From JADHLJ01 sp038118725 (GTDB taxonomy: Bacteria > Pseudomonadota > Alphaproteobacteria > Thalassobaculales > Thalassobaculaceae), in the NCBI GenBank assembly GCA_038118725.1, contig JAYOIK010000023.1, positions 1 to 64,000 on the forward strand: DNA of 64,000 bases, read 5' to 3'. Both the position numbers and the translations under genes were made by a program. This document shows, one piece after another, positions 35,399 to 45,446 of this stretch. Within the stretch, counting starts at the first letter, position 1, and every line of letters starts with the position of its first letter. The notes beneath the pieces were generated by a model that did no database searches, had not been told where the DNA came from, and saw only the letters and a list, made by a program, of their open reading frames with translations.

Positions 35399-36885
35399 GT
35401 GAGAAACGAGATCCGCTTTCTGCTGGGAGACGAGGAACGGCGGATTCGAGATATCGACCCGACCATGACGGTGCTGAACTATCTGCGCCGCGAGGAATGC
35501 CTCACGGGAACCAAGGAAGGCTGCGCCGAGGGCGATTGTGGCGCCTGTACCGTGGTCTTTGGGAACTCGAGGGTGACGCGCTCCGCTATCGCGCGGTCAA
35601 TGCGTGCATCCAGTTCCTGCCCAGCCTCGACGGCAGGCAATTGCTGACGGTCGAGCATCTGAAGGGCCAGGACGGCGCCCTGCATCCAGTGCAACGAGCG
35701 ATGGTCGAGACACACGGCTCGCAATGCGGTTTCTGCACACCGGGTTTCGTGATGTCGATGGTCGCCTTGCAGGCCGAGGGGGGCGCTCTGGACAGGAAGC
35801 GGATCGATGACGCCTTGGCCGGCAACCTTTGTCGCTGTACCGGATACGGCCCGATCATCGAGGCCGCGCGAAAGATGGGACCCGCCCCGGTCGCGAATGG
35901 TGGACCGCTCGATGGCGCCGCCGTTACCAAGCAACTGGCCGCGCTCGATACCGACGATGATCTTGCGCTCGAGGCCGCGGGCACGCGCTATTTCGCGCCG
36001 CGAAGCATCGAAGCGCTTTCCCGGCTGCTGGAAACACATCCCGAGGCTACCCTGGTCGCCGGCGCGACCGATGTCGGGCTCTGGGTCACCAAGCAGCACC
36101 GCCGGCTCGACCCGGTAATCCACCTCGGCGACATCGACGCGCTCAAGCGGCTTTCGCTTTCCGATGGCATTTTAGAGATCGGCGCCGGCGTCACCTACGA
36201 GGAAACCCTGGACGTGATCGCGGAACACGCGCCGGATCTGGGTGAGCTGATACGGCGGATCGGGTCACGCCAGATCCGCAACGCCGGAACCATTGGCGGC
36301 AATATCGCCAACGGCTCTCCCATCGGCGACATGCCGCCGGCATTGATCGCGCTTGGCGCGACTTTGGTGCTTCGGCGCGGCGGGACGACGCGGGAGATAC
36401 CGCTGGAGGATTTCTTCATCGCCTATGGCGAGCAGGACCTGGCGCCGGGCGAATTCGTCGAGGCGGTTCGCGTGCCGGTCGCGGCGGCGGGCGGGCTTCG
36501 CTGCTACAAGATCTCCAAACGCTTTGACCAGGACATAACCGCCGTCCTCGGCGCCTTTAACCTGTCGGTTTTCGATGGGATCGTCAGGTCCGCGCGGATT
36601 TGCTTCGGCGGCATGGCGGCGACACCGAAACGCGCGCCGGCTTGCGAGGCGGCTCTCCTGGGCAAACCCTTTAACGAGACAACCCTCGCCGCCGCGCGCG
36701 AAGCCCTGACAGGCGAGTTTCAACCGATCACGGATATGCGGGCCTCCGCCGATTATCGCTTCGCGGTGGCGCGGAACCTGCTTACCAAGGCCTACATCGA
36801 GGCATCACGCCCCGAGATCGAGACACGTCTGGCCGGCCCCGGCGGCCTGACTCTGAAACCCGGTGGAGGAGAGGCGCGTGCCTGA
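35399..36885 (+). pseudogene. xdhA: Xanthine dehydrogenase small subunit XdhA, broken by a one-base deletion
   Basis: The gene starts with GTG at 35399 after GGGAGG. Its first 55 codons encode the N-terminal 2Fe-2S domain (TKEGCAEGDCGACTVV). At 35561-35563 the run TTTGGGAAC should be TTTGGGGAAC; with one more G the frame gives VVFGELEGDALRY and continues to the TGA at 36883-36885. The second part has NACIQF, CGFCTPGF and CRCTGYG (second cluster), then the FAD domain (VAGATDVGLW, GTIGGNIANGSPIGD). Restored length is about 495 residues. As read, the product would stop at about codon 83. Either a recent mutation or a sequence error. Confidence 0.92.
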
Positions 36886-39217
36886 ATCTCCAACCAGCGC
36901 CGAGCCGAGCATCAAGGGCGGGGTTCGCGAGCCCCTGCCCCATGACAGCGGCACCAAGCACGTTTCGGGCGAGGTGATCTATATCGACGACATTGTCGAA
37001 CCCAGGGGCTGCTTGAATGTTTTCGCGGCGCGCTCAAGCATCGCGCATGGCCGCCTCAACGCGCTCGATCTTTCCAGGACTAGGTCAGCGCCCGGTGTCG
37101 CCTGCGTCCTGACGGCGGCCGATATTCCAGGCCAGAACGATGTCAGCCCGACAGGTACCAATGACGATCCCTGTCTCGCCGACGAGTTGGTGCATTTCCA
37201 TGGCCAGCCGCTTTTCGCCGTCGCCGCCGAGAGCATCGAGGAAGCGCGCGCCGCGGCCGCCCTGGCCGAGATCGAGATCGACCCGCTGGAGGCGATCCTC
37301 ACGATCGAGGACGCGATGGCCAGGAAATCCTTCGTCCTCGACCCGCATACCATGCGCCGGGGTGAACCGCGAGAAGCTCTCGAAACGTCGCCGCGACGGC
37401 TCAGGGGACGGATCGAGATCGGCGGCCAAGATCATTTTTATCTTGAGGGCCAGGTCTCCCTAGCGGTTCCGGGCGAGGACGGCGACGTGCTTGTCCATTG
37501 CTCGACCCAGCATCCCTCCGAGGTGCAGCACAATGTCGCCAAGGTCCTGGGGCGCCCCGACAACGCGGTCACCGTCGAGGTTCGCCGCATGGGCGGCGGC
37601 TTCGGCGGCAAGGAAACCCAGGCCTCGCAATGGGCGGCGTTGGCGGCCCTGGTGGCGGTCAAGACCGGACGCGCGGCCAAGATGCGCCTCGACCGCGACG
37701 GCGACATGATCATGACCGGCAAGCGTCACGATTTCATCGCCGACTATGAGGTGGGCTTCGGCGACGATGGGGTGATTCAAGGCCTGGTCATCGACATGGC
37801 CGCGCGCTGCGGCTTCTCGGCGGATCTTTCCGGCGCCATCGTCGATCGGGCGATGTTCCACGCCGATAATTGCTACCACCTGGACAATGTCGAAATTACC
37901 GCGCATCGCTGCCGGACCAACACGGTTTCGAACACCGCCTTTCGCGGGTTTGGCGGTCCCCAGGGCATGGTTGTGATCGAACGGGTGATCGAAGCGATCG
38001 CCCGCGATCTGGGGCTAGACCCGCTGGACGCACGCCGTCGCAACCTCTATGGCGGCCCCGGGCGCGACGTTACGCCCTATCACATGACCGTCGAGGACAA
38101 TATCGCCGATCATTTGATCGATGAGCTGTCGACCAGCGCCCGCTATGACGAACGGCGGGCCGAGATCGCTGCCTTTAACGCCGCGAGCCCTGTTTTGAAA
38201 CGCGGCCTCGCGATAACCCCGGTTAAGTTCGGGATCTCGTTTACGACCACTTTCCTCAATCAGGCCGGCGCGCTGATCCATGTCTATACCGACGGCAGCG
38301 TGCATCTGAATCACGGCGGCACCGAGATGGGTCAGGGCCTGTTCATCAAGGTTGCCCAGGTCGTGGCCGAGGAGTTTCAGATCGATCTGGACCGGATCAA
38401 GATCAGCGCCACCAATACGGGCAAGGTGCCGAACACTTCGGCGACGGCGGCCTCCTCGGGCTCGGACATGAACGGCATGGCGGCGCTCGCGGCGGCGCGA
38501 ACGATCCGCGAGCGCCTGGTCGTCTTCGCCGCGCGGCATTTCAACATAGCCGAGGACGAGGTGACCTTCATCGCCAACCGCGTCAGGGCCGGCGATCACG
38601 AACTGTCCTTCACCGAGTTGGTGAAGCTTGCCTATCTCGACCGCGTACAGCTGTCGGCGACCGGGTTTTATCGCACGCCCAAGATCCAATATGACCGCGA
38701 GACCGCGTCGGGCCGACCTTTCTATTATTTCGCCTATGGCGCGGCCGTCACCGAGGTCGCGATCGACACGCTGACCGGCGAGTCCAAGGTCCTGGCGGTG
38801 GATATCCTGCATGATGTGGGCAAGTCGCTTAACCCGGTGATCGATCTCGGCCAGGTCGAGGGCGGTTTCATCCAGGGCATGGGATGGCTGACCAGCGAGG
38901 AACTCGTCTGGGACGGCAACGGTCGTCTCGCGACCCACGCGCCGTCGACCTATAAGATACCGACCTGCGGCGACCGGCCCGAAGCCTTCAATGTGCGGCT
39001 CTGGGAACGCGGCGAGAATGTCGAGGAAACCATTCACCGCTCCAAGGCGGTGGGCGAGCCGCCGTTGATGCTCGCGATCTCGGTTCCGCACGCGATCTCC
39101 GACGCGATATCGAGCCTTTCCCAAGGACGCTTGCTGGCCAATCTCGACATGCCGGCGACACCGGAACGCATCCTCGCCGCGGTCGAGGATATGAAGGCGC
39201 GAGAGGGCGCGAGATGA
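36878..39217 (+). CDS. xdhB: Xanthine dehydrogenase molybdopterin-binding subunit XdhB
   Basis: A 779-residue molybdenum-cofactor subunit that hydroxylates hypoxanthine and xanthine to urate. The motifs are VRRMGGGFGGKETQ (Moco contact), FRGFGGPQGM, GTEMGQGLF and the catalytic glutamate in AVGEPPLMLA near the end. GTG at 36878 is chosen because GGAGGAG precedes it; another in-frame GTG is at 36863. It overlaps xdhA by eight bases and xdhC by four. It is intact, unlike xdhA. Confidence 0.95.
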   Translation: MPESPTSAEPSIKGGVREPLPHDSGTKHVSGEVIYIDDIVEPRGCLNVFAARSSIAHGRLNALDLSRTRSAPGVACVLTAADIPGQNDVSPTGTNDDPCLADELVHFHGQPLFAVAAESIEEARAAAALAEIEIDPLEAILTIEDAMARKSFVLDPHTMRRGEPREALETSPRRLRGRIEIGGQDHFYLEGQVSLAVPGEDGDVLVHCSTQHPSEVQHNVAKVLGRPDNAVTVEVRRMGGGFGGKETQASQWAALAALVAVKTGRAAKMRLDRDGDMIMTGKRHDFIADYEVGFGDDGVIQGLVIDMAARCGFSADLSGAIVDRAMFHADNCYHLDNVEITAHRCRTNTVSNTAFRGFGGPQGMVVIERVIEAIARDLGLDPLDARRRNLYGGPGRDVTPYHMTVEDNIADHLIDELSTSARYDERRAEIAAFNAASPVLKRGLAITPVKFGISFTTTFLNQAGALIHVYTDGSVHLNHGGTEMGQGLFIKVAQVVAEEFQIDLDRIKISATNTGKVPNTSATAASSGSDMNGMAALAAARTIRERLVVFAARHFNIAEDEVTFIANRVRAGDHELSFTELVKLAYLDRVQLSATGFYRTPKIQYDRETASGRPFYYFAYGAAVTEVAIDTLTGESKVLAVDILHDVGKSLNPVIDLGQVEGGFIQGMGWLTSEELVWDGNGRLATHAPSTYKIPTCGDRPEAFNVRLWERGENVEETIHRSKAVGEPPLMLAISVPHAISDAISSLSQGRLLANLDMPATPERILAAVEDMKAREGAR

Positions 39218-40068
39218 CCCGGCTCGTGGACGAGATCCGCTCGGCGAAACAGAGATTGGTGCTTGGTGAGAAAGGCATGCTCGTTCGGGTCGAGGCAACC
39301 TCCGGCTCGGCGCCGCGCGATGGAGACGCCGCGATGCTGGTCTTCGCGTACGACAGCATCGGCACCATCGGCGGCGGCGCGCTTGAGCATGGCGCGATTA
39401 ACCGCGCCCGCGCGGCCCTGATGGCAAATCAGCCGGCACCGGACAACGAGACCATCCCTCTCGGCCCTGCAATCGGCCAATGTTGTGGTGGCTCGGTCCG
39501 GTTGCGCTATTCAATGGTCGACGCCGGTAACGCGGCGTCGTTGGACCAATGGTTGGAGGCTCTGGAAGCGGGACGCGGAGTGCTGTGGTTGTTCGGCGCC
39601 GGCCATGTCGGTCAGGCGGTGGTTCGGGCCCTGGAGCCACTGGATATCGACGTCACCTGGATCGATAGCCGCCCCGGGGTGGCAGGTGGTCTTGGCGAAG
39701 ACCTTCCTATCGTTACGGCGCGCGCGCCGCATCTCGAGGTTGCGAGCATCCCTTCGGATTCGATGGTCCTGGTAATGACCCACAGCCATGCACAGGACTT
39801 CGATATCGTGCATGCGGCTCTCGGACGCGCTGATCTCCCGTTCGTCGGTTTGATCGGCAGCGCGACAAAAAGGGCGCGCTTCCTCTCCCGGCTCAAGGCT
39901 AGAGGGCACGGCGGCCACGCACTCTCGCGGCTGGTATGCCCAATCGGCGTGGAGGGGATCAGCGGCAAACAACCCGCGGTGATCGCCGCGTCGGTCGCCG
40001 CGCAAATTCTTCGGTATCGCGAACAAGCATTGGCGGATCGTGGCGTGCCAATGTCATTGTCCGGCTAG
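39214..40068 (+). CDS. xdhC: XdhC, molybdenum cofactor sulfuration/insertion chaperone
   Basis: A 284-residue XdhC/CoxI-family protein that binds Moco, receives the terminal sulfur from a cysteine desulfurase and hands the mature cofactor to XdhB. The N-terminal part has VRVEATSGSAPRDGDAAML and GTIGGGALEH; CCGGSV lies near 90. The Rossmann-like part begins LWLFGAGHVGQAVV near 127. A family motif FVGLIGSATKRARF follows. It is coupled to xdhB by ATGA overlap, and guaD begins 17 bases after its stop. Confidence 0.93.
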   Translation: MTRLVDEIRSAKQRLVLGEKGMLVRVEATSGSAPRDGDAAMLVFAYDSIGTIGGGALEHGAINRARAALMANQPAPDNETIPLGPAIGQCCGGSVRLRYSMVDAGNAASLDQWLEALEAGRGVLWLFGAGHVGQAVVRALEPLDIDVTWIDSRPGVAGGLGEDLPIVTARAPHLEVASIPSDSMVLVMTHSHAQDFDIVHAALGRADLPFVGLIGSATKRARFLSRLKARGHGGHALSRLVCPIGVEGISGKQPAVIAASVAAQILRYREQALADRGVPMSLSG

Positions 40069-40084
40069 GGACGGAACGAGAACG

Positions 40085-40558
40085 ATGAGCACTCCAGAGG
40101 AATTCATGGCCCGGGCGGTCGCCATCTCGGGCGAGCATATGCGCAAGGGTCTCGGCGGCCCCTTCGGCGCGGTCGTCGTCAAGGACGGGAAAATCATCGG
40201 CGAGGGCGCCAACCAGGTAACCTCCAGCAATGATCCCACCGCCCATGCCGAGGTGGTGGCGATCCGCGAGGCGTGCCGGACATTGGGTACCTTCTCTCTC
40301 GCCGGCTGCGAGATCTACGCGAGTTGCGAGCCCTGCCCCATGTGTCTGGCGTCGATTTATTGGGCCCGGATCGAAAAGGCCTATTTCGCCAATAACCGCG
40401 AGGACGCCGCCGCGATCGGATTCGATGACTCATTCCTCTATGATGAAGTCGCTAAACCGATCGACCGGCGGTCTCTGCCGCTGGTCCACCTGCCTTCCAC
40501 GGAGGCTGGATCGATTTTTCAGGAATGGCGCGATAAGGAAAACAAGATACCCTATTAA
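40085..40558 (+). CDS. guaD: Guanine deaminase-type nucleoside deaminase
   Basis: A 157-residue zinc deaminase of the CDA fold, B. subtilis GuaD type. Zinc ligands are His 54 and Cys 84/Cys 87, and Glu 56 is the proton shuttle (TAHAEV, CEPCPMCLASIYW). The AAIGFDDSFLYDE stretch and the ending with EWRDKENKIPY match guanine deaminases. It would convert guanine to xanthine, the substrate of XdhAB. Placed in the purine operon between xdhC and the ABC importer. Confidence 0.9.
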   Translation: MSTPEEFMARAVAISGEHMRKGLGGPFGAVVVKDGKIIGEGANQVTSSNDPTAHAEVVAIREACRTLGTFSLAGCEIYASCEPCPMCLASIYWARIEKAYFANNREDAAAIGFDDSFLYDEVAKPIDRRSLPLVHLPSTEAGSIFQEWRDKENKIPY

Positions 40559-40597
40559 CGAGCGACGAGAGGGCATGGCGCCCTAAGGGACGGAAAC

Positions 40598-42199
40598 GTG
40601 ACAACACAAAGCGACGGGTTCGCGGGGAACTCAAGCGAAAAAGGCGTTTCGACTGGCACGCCCCTGCTCGCGCTTGACCGGATCACCAAAGCTTTTCCGG
40701 GCATCGTCGCCAACGATTCGATCAGTTTCCGGATAAATCCCGGCGAAATTCACGCCCTGCTCGGTGAAAACGGCGCCGGAAAATCCACCCTGGTGAAGAT
40801 CATTTATGGGGTCCTCGGCGCCGATAGCGGGACACTGTCCTGGAACGGCGCGCCGACTACCATTCCCGGCCCGGTCGCGGCCCGCGATCTCGGAATCGGG
40901 ATGGTTTTTCAGCATTTCTCGCTATTCGAGGCGATGACCGTGCTGGAGAATATCGGCCTCGCGATGAACGACCAACGAGACATGGCGGCGTTGAAGGAAC
41001 GCGTGATCGAGGTATCGACGAGCTATGGCCTCCCGCTTGACCCGGATCGGCATGTCCATTCGCTTTCGGTGGGCGAACGCCAGCGGATCGAGATCGTGCG
41101 CTGTTTGTTACAGAATCCAAAGCTGCTGATCCTGGACGAGCCGACATCGGTCCTGACGCCCCAGGAAGCGGAAAAACTGTTCGAGACACTCCGCCAACTG
41201 TCCGCCGAAGGCTGCGCGATCCTCTATATCAGCCACAAGCTGGATGAGGTGAAGGCGCTGTGCGAGGCGGCGACGATCTTGCGTGGCGGAAAAGTCGTGG
41301 CGACCTGCGATCCGCGACAGGAAACCGCGCAAGGCATGGCGGAGTTGATGATCGGCCAAAAACTGACACCGACCAAGCGCGATGCCGGCGAGGTCTCCCG
41401 GACCGACCGTATCATGGTCTCGCGGCTGAACATGATCTCCGAGGATCAGTTCGGCATCGACCTGCGCGAGGTTTCCTTCAAGGTTCGTCGCGGCGAAATC
41501 CTCGGAGTCGCCGGTGTCGCGGGGAACGGTCAGACGGAATTGATGTCCGCCTTGTCCGGTGAAATCCTGAACCGCCGACAACCCGATAGCATTAGGTTCG
41601 ACGGGCTATCGGTGGGTGCGCTCAATCCGACGGAACGGCGCGCGCTCGGCGCCAATTTCGTGCCCGAGGAACGCAATGGCCATGCCGCCGTAAAGGATAT
41701 GAGCCTTGCCGACAACGCCTTCCTGACAGCCGCGACCCGCTTGAAACTGATGGCAAGCGGGTTGATGCGCCATGGCGAGATCCGCGGTTTCGCGGGCAAG
41801 GTCATCTCGGCTTTCGACGTGCGCACCACCGGCGTGGACGCGGCCGCCGGTAGCCTCTCGGGTGGCAACCTGCAAAAATACATCGTCGGCCGCGAGATCC
41901 TGCAGGAACCGGGCATTCTCGTGATTTCGCAGCCCACATGGGGGGTGGACGCGGGCGCGGCGGCGACAATCCGCCAGGCCCTGATGGATCTGGCCCGGCG
42001 CGGCTGCGCGGTGTTGGTAATCTCCCAGGATCTGGACGAGATCTTCGAGATTTGCGACCGCATCGTGGTGATCTCCGAGGGTATGGTCTCGGAGGCTCGC
42101 GATATCGACGCCATCACGGTCGAGGAGGTCGGCCTGCTGATGGGCGGGTTGCACGACCTCGCCGACGCCGTGGGATCGAAGGGCCGCGCCGATGGTTAG
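40598..42199 (+). CDS. ABC transporter ATPase of BMP/nucleoside importer (two ABC domains)
   Basis: A 533-residue double ATPase of the sugar/BMP importer class. Walker A of the first half is GENGAGKST (56-64), with signature LSVGERQRIEIVR and Walker B LLILDEPTSVLTP. The second half has a degenerate site VAGVAGNGQTE, signature SLSGGNLQKYI and VISQPTWGVD. Only one site is fully canonical, normal for this class. It energises uptake by the two permeases downstream; context suggests purines or nucleosides. GTG start with AAGGGA upstream; overlaps the next gene by eight bases. Confidence 0.93.
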   Translation: MTTQSDGFAGNSSEKGVSTGTPLLALDRITKAFPGIVANDSISFRINPGEIHALLGENGAGKSTLVKIIYGVLGADSGTLSWNGAPTTIPGPVAARDLGIGMVFQHFSLFEAMTVLENIGLAMNDQRDMAALKERVIEVSTSYGLPLDPDRHVHSLSVGERQRIEIVRCLLQNPKLLILDEPTSVLTPQEAEKLFETLRQLSAEGCAILYISHKLDEVKALCEAATILRGGKVVATCDPRQETAQGMAELMIGQKLTPTKRDAGEVSRTDRIMVSRLNMISEDQFGIDLREVSFKVRRGEILGVAGVAGNGQTELMSALSGEILNRRQPDSIRFDGLSVGALNPTERRALGANFVPEERNGHAAVKDMSLADNAFLTAATRLKLMASGLMRHGEIRGFAGKVISAFDVRTTGVDAAAGSLSGGNLQKYIVGREILQEPGILVISQPTWGVDAGAAATIRQALMDLARRGCAVLVISQDLDEIFEICDRIVVISEGMVSEARDIDAITVEEVGLLMGGLHDLADAVGSKGRADG

Positions 42200-43268
42200 G
42201 CTGGAATCCCGAGGTGATGTCTCGCGCGCCTGGAGCCTGCTCTCGCCGGTCGTGGCGATCGTGCTCACCCTGATCAGCGGCGTTGTTATCTTCTCGGCCA
42301 TGGGCAAGGACCCGGGGCTCGCGCTCTATACCTATTTCGTCCAACCGCTGACCACGGCCTTCGGCATTACCGAACTTCTGGTCAAGGCGACACCGCTGGT
42401 ACTGATCGGCATCGGGCTTTCCATCGGCTTTCGGGCCAATGTCTGGAATATCGGCGCGGAAGGCCAGTTCACGATCGGCGCCATCGTCGGCGGCGGGATC
42501 GCCATCGCCTTCCACGACAGCGAGAGTTTTCTCTTGCTTCCCGTGGTCCTGGTCGCCGGTGTTTTCGGTGGCATGGCCTGGGCGGCGATACCGGCCTTCC
42601 TTAAAACACGCTTCAACGCCAATGAGATCCTTACCAGCCTGATGCTGACCTATGTGGCGGTGCTCTTGCTGAGTTATCTCGTGCATGGGCCATGGCGCGA
42701 CCCCGACGGGTACAACTTCCCGGAAAGCCGGCTGTTTCCCGACGCGGCCATGATGCCGGTCCTCTGGGAGGACAGCCGGCTGCATTTGGGCGCCGCTTTC
42801 GCGGTTCTCGCGGTGGTGGCGGGCTGGGTGATCCTGTCCCGCGCGGTTATCGGCTTTCAGCTTAGGGTGGTCGGTCAGGCGCCGGCGGCGGCGAAGCACG
42901 CGGGTTTCAGTCAAAACAAGCTGATCTGGTTCGCGCTTCTCCTCGGCGGTGGTCTCGCCGGGCTCGCCGGTGTCGCGGAGGTCGCGGGCACGATCGGTCA
43001 GCTCCTGCCCTCTATCTCACCCGGCTACGGTTTCACCGCGATCATCGTCGCCTTTCTCGGGCGATTGCACCCCGTGGGCGTGCTCTTGGCGGGTTTGATC
43101 ATGGCGCTGTCCTATATCGGCGGAGAGGTCGCGCAGATCGAGATCGGGCTCCCGGCGGCGGTCACCGGATTGTTTCAAGGCATCCTACTATTCTTCCTGC
43201 TGGGTTGTGACGTGCACACCCATTTCCGCATCCGCTTCGGCGCGCCAGGTCGGACCAAGGGAGGCTGA
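42192..43268 (+). CDS. ABC transporter permease (BMP/nucleoside type), first subunit
   Basis: A 358-residue permease of the BPD_transp_2 (RbsC-like) group with about nine membrane segments. The conserved NVWNIGAEGQFTIGA and the EAA-like NANEILTSLMLTYVA region are seen. It partners with the 43272 permease as a heterodimer. It overlaps the ATPase gene by eight bases and ends three bases before the next permease. Confidence 0.92.
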   Translation: MVRLESRGDVSRAWSLLSPVVAIVLTLISGVVIFSAMGKDPGLALYTYFVQPLTTAFGITELLVKATPLVLIGIGLSIGFRANVWNIGAEGQFTIGAIVGGGIAIAFHDSESFLLLPVVLVAGVFGGMAWAAIPAFLKTRFNANEILTSLMLTYVAVLLLSYLVHGPWRDPDGYNFPESRLFPDAAMMPVLWEDSRLHLGAAFAVLAVVAGWVILSRAVIGFQLRVVGQAPAAAKHAGFSQNKLIWFALLLGGGLAGLAGVAEVAGTIGQLLPSISPGYGFTAIIVAFLGRLHPVGVLLAGLIMALSYIGGEVAQIEIGLPAAVTGLFQGILLFFLLGCDVHTHFRIRFGAPGRTKGG

Positions 43269-43271
43269 CAC

Positions 43272-44189
43272 ATGAATTTCGTTCCCGTCATTCTGACCGT
43301 CATCACAGCGTCCACGCCCCTGCTCTTCGCCGCCACCGGCGAGTTGATCACCGAGAAGTCCGGGGTTCTCAATCTCGGTGTCGAGGGGATGATGCTGGTC
43401 GGCGCGATTGCCGCCTTCGCGGTCGCCAGTACCACCGGCAGTGGTCTTGCCGGGATCGTCGCCGGCGCCGCGGCGGGCACGGCAATGGCGTCGGTCTTCG
43501 CGTTCTTGACCCTCACCCTACTCGCCAACCAGGTGGCGACGGGACTGGCGCTGACAATCTTCGGCATAGGCATCAGCGCGTTGATCGGCGCGAGTTACGT
43601 CGGCTTCGCGCTCGAGCCCTTGCCGAAACTCGCGATCCCGGTGATCTCGGACATTCCGGTGATCGGCCCGATCCTTTTCGGCCAGGATTTCCTGGTCTAT
43701 CTCTCCTTTGTAATGATCATCGCCGTCGCCTGGTTCTTGTCGCGCACCCGTCCGGGATTGATCTTGAAGGCGGTCGGCGAAAGCCACGATTCGGCCCACG
43801 CGCTCGGCTATCCGGTTATCGCGATTCGCTATGCCGCGGTGCTTTTCGGTGGCGCCATGAGCGGCCTCGCCGGCGCTTATCTATCGCTCGCCTATACCCC
43901 GCTCTGGGCCGAGAACATGACGGCGGGTCGAGGCTGGATCGCCCTTGCCCTGGTGGTTTTCGCGACTTGGCGGCCCGGTCGGGTGATCCTCGGCGCCTAT
44001 ATGTTCGGCGCCATCACCATTCTGCAACTGCACGCCCAGGGCTGGGGCATCGAGGTCGCCTCGCAATTCATGTCGATGCTGCCTTATCTCGCGACAATCC
44101 TGGTATTGGTGTTAATTTCGAGAGACAAAACGAAAATCCGGCTGAACGCGCCACAATGCATTGGAAAGGTTTTCCACGCCGCTCATTGA
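43272..44189 (+). CDS. ABC transporter permease (BMP/nucleoside type), second subunit
   Basis: A 305-residue permease, the shorter partner of the pair. The GVLNLGVEGMMLVGA motif near 33-47, the LANQVATGLALTIFGIG stretch and GYPVIAIRYAAVLFGGAMSG are characteristic of the second subunit of nucleoside/BMP importers. The tail RDKTKIRLNAPQCIG is cytosolic and basic. The binding protein follows after 80 bases. Confidence 0.92.
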   Translation: MNFVPVILTVITASTPLLFAATGELITEKSGVLNLGVEGMMLVGAIAAFAVASTTGSGLAGIVAGAAAGTAMASVFAFLTLTLLANQVATGLALTIFGIGISALIGASYVGFALEPLPKLAIPVISDIPVIGPILFGQDFLVYLSFVMIIAVAWFLSRTRPGLILKAVGESHDSAHALGYPVIAIRYAAVLFGGAMSGLAGAYLSLAYTPLWAENMTAGRGWIALALVVFATWRPGRVILGAYMFGAITILQLHAQGWGIEVASQFMSMLPYLATILVLVLISRDKTKIRLNAPQCIGKVFHAAH

Positions 44190-44269
44190 TGGAATCAACG
44201 CGTCGCGGGATCGCCGATCCGAGAGAAAGACGAAAACCACAACTCAATCCTGAAATCGGGGGATCAACA

Positions 44270-45349
44270 ATGAAAAGAAGAACGGTATTCAAGGCAATCG
44301 CCGGCGCCCTGTCGGTCGGCATGCTGGCGGCGGGCATGGCCTCCGCCTCGGCGCAGACCAAGGTGGGCTTTGTCTATGTCGGTCCGATCGGTGACCACGG
44401 CTGGACCTATCGACATGATTTGGGCCGGCTCGCCATCGAGAAGGAATTCGGCGACAAGGTAAAAACCACCTATGTCGAAAGCGTCAAGGAAGGCCCGGAT
44501 TCAGAGCGGGTGATCCGTCAGCTCGCCTCGACCGGACATGATCTGATTTTCACCACGTCCTTCGGCTTCATGAACCCCACGATCAAGGTCGCCAAGCGCT
44601 TCCCCAATGTGAAGTTCGAGCACGCCACCGGGTACAAGCAAGCCGATAACGTCGCGACCTATAGCGCGCGTTTCTACGAGGGTCGCTATATCGCCGGCGT
44701 GATCGCGGGCAAGATCTCCAAGACCAACAAGATCGGCTATGTCGCCTCCTTCCCGATCCCCGAGGTGGTGCGCGGCATCAACGCCTTCCTGCTGGGCGCG
44801 CGTTCGGTTAATCCGGACATGTCGATCAGCGTGGTCTGGGTGAACAGCTGGTATGATCCGGGCAAGGAAGGTGACGCGGCCAAGGCCCTGATCGACCAGG
44901 GCGCCGACATCATCACCCAGCACACCGACTCGCCCGCCCCGCTTCAAGTCGCCGAAAACCGCGGCGTCAAGGGCTTCGGGCAAGCCTCCGACATGGAGCA
45001 TTTCGCCCCCAAGGCCCAGCTCTCCGCGATCATCGATGACTGGAACCCCTATTATATCGAGAGGACCCGGGCGGTGATCGACGGCACCTGGAAATCCCAG
45101 GACGTTTGGCAAGGTCTGGCCGAAGGCATGGTCCGGATGTCCCCCTACAAGAACATGCCCGCCGATGTCGCCAAGCTGGCGAAGGAAACCGAGGAAGCGA
45201 TCCGGAGCGGCAAGCTGCATCCCTTCGCGGGACCGATCAAGGATCAGTCCGGCAAGGTCGTTGTCGAGGCCGGCAAGGTCGCCGACGCGGGCATGCTTCT
45301 CGGCATGAACTTCTATGTGGAGGGCGTCGAGGGCTCGCTGCCCAAGTAA
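44270..45349 (+). CDS. BMP family ABC transporter substrate-binding protein
   Basis: A 359-residue periplasmic binding protein of the BMP/PnrA/Med family. A signal peptide MKRRTVFKAIAGALSVGML ends near ASAQ (about 28). There is no lipobox cysteine, unlike Gram-positive homologues. GFVYVGPIGDHGWTY, the FTTSFGFMNPT segment and GYVASFPIPEV are family motifs. Known members bind purine nucleosides; the neighbouring guanine/xanthine genes support that. The ATG at 44270 follows GGGGGAT; the open frame upstream to 43967 overlaps the permease and is rejected. A strong terminator follows. Confidence 0.93.
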   Translation: MKRRTVFKAIAGALSVGMLAAGMASASAQTKVGFVYVGPIGDHGWTYRHDLGRLAIEKEFGDKVKTTYVESVKEGPDSERVIRQLASTGHDLIFTTSFGFMNPTIKVAKRFPNVKFEHATGYKQADNVATYSARFYEGRYIAGVIAGKISKTNKIGYVASFPIPEVVRGINAFLLGARSVNPDMSISVVWVNSWYDPGKEGDAAKALIDQGADIITQHTDSPAPLQVAENRGVKGFGQASDMEHFAPKAQLSAIIDDWNPYYIERTRAVIDGTWKSQDVWQGLAEGMVRMSPYKNMPADVAKLAKETEEAIRSGKLHPFAGPIKDQSGKVVVEAGKVADAGMLLGMNFYVEGVEGSLPK

Positions 45350-45375
45350 CGACCGGCTCTCAAGCCAGGCATCAG

Positions 45376-45412
45376 CGCCCCGCTCTCGACATGCTCGGAG
45401 CGGGGCGTTTTT
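45376..45412 (+). terminator. Rho-independent terminator after the BMP importer
   Basis: A 10-bp stem CGCCCCGCTC/GAGCGGGGCG (45376-45385, 45398-45407) with a 12-base loop is followed at once by TTTTT. It lies 27 bases after the stop of the binding-protein gene and should end the purine operon. The desulfurase gene begins 35 bases later. Confidence 0.9.
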
Positions 45413-45446
45413 GCCTTGAAAGCGGTTGCCTCGGGAGGGCGATGGG

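Noticed and set aside
35558..35566. Programmed -1 frameshift in xdhA
   Set aside because: The zero-frame codons TTT GGG AAC do not give an X-XXY-YYZ slippery site, and no downstream stem was evident. A deletion in a G run is simpler.
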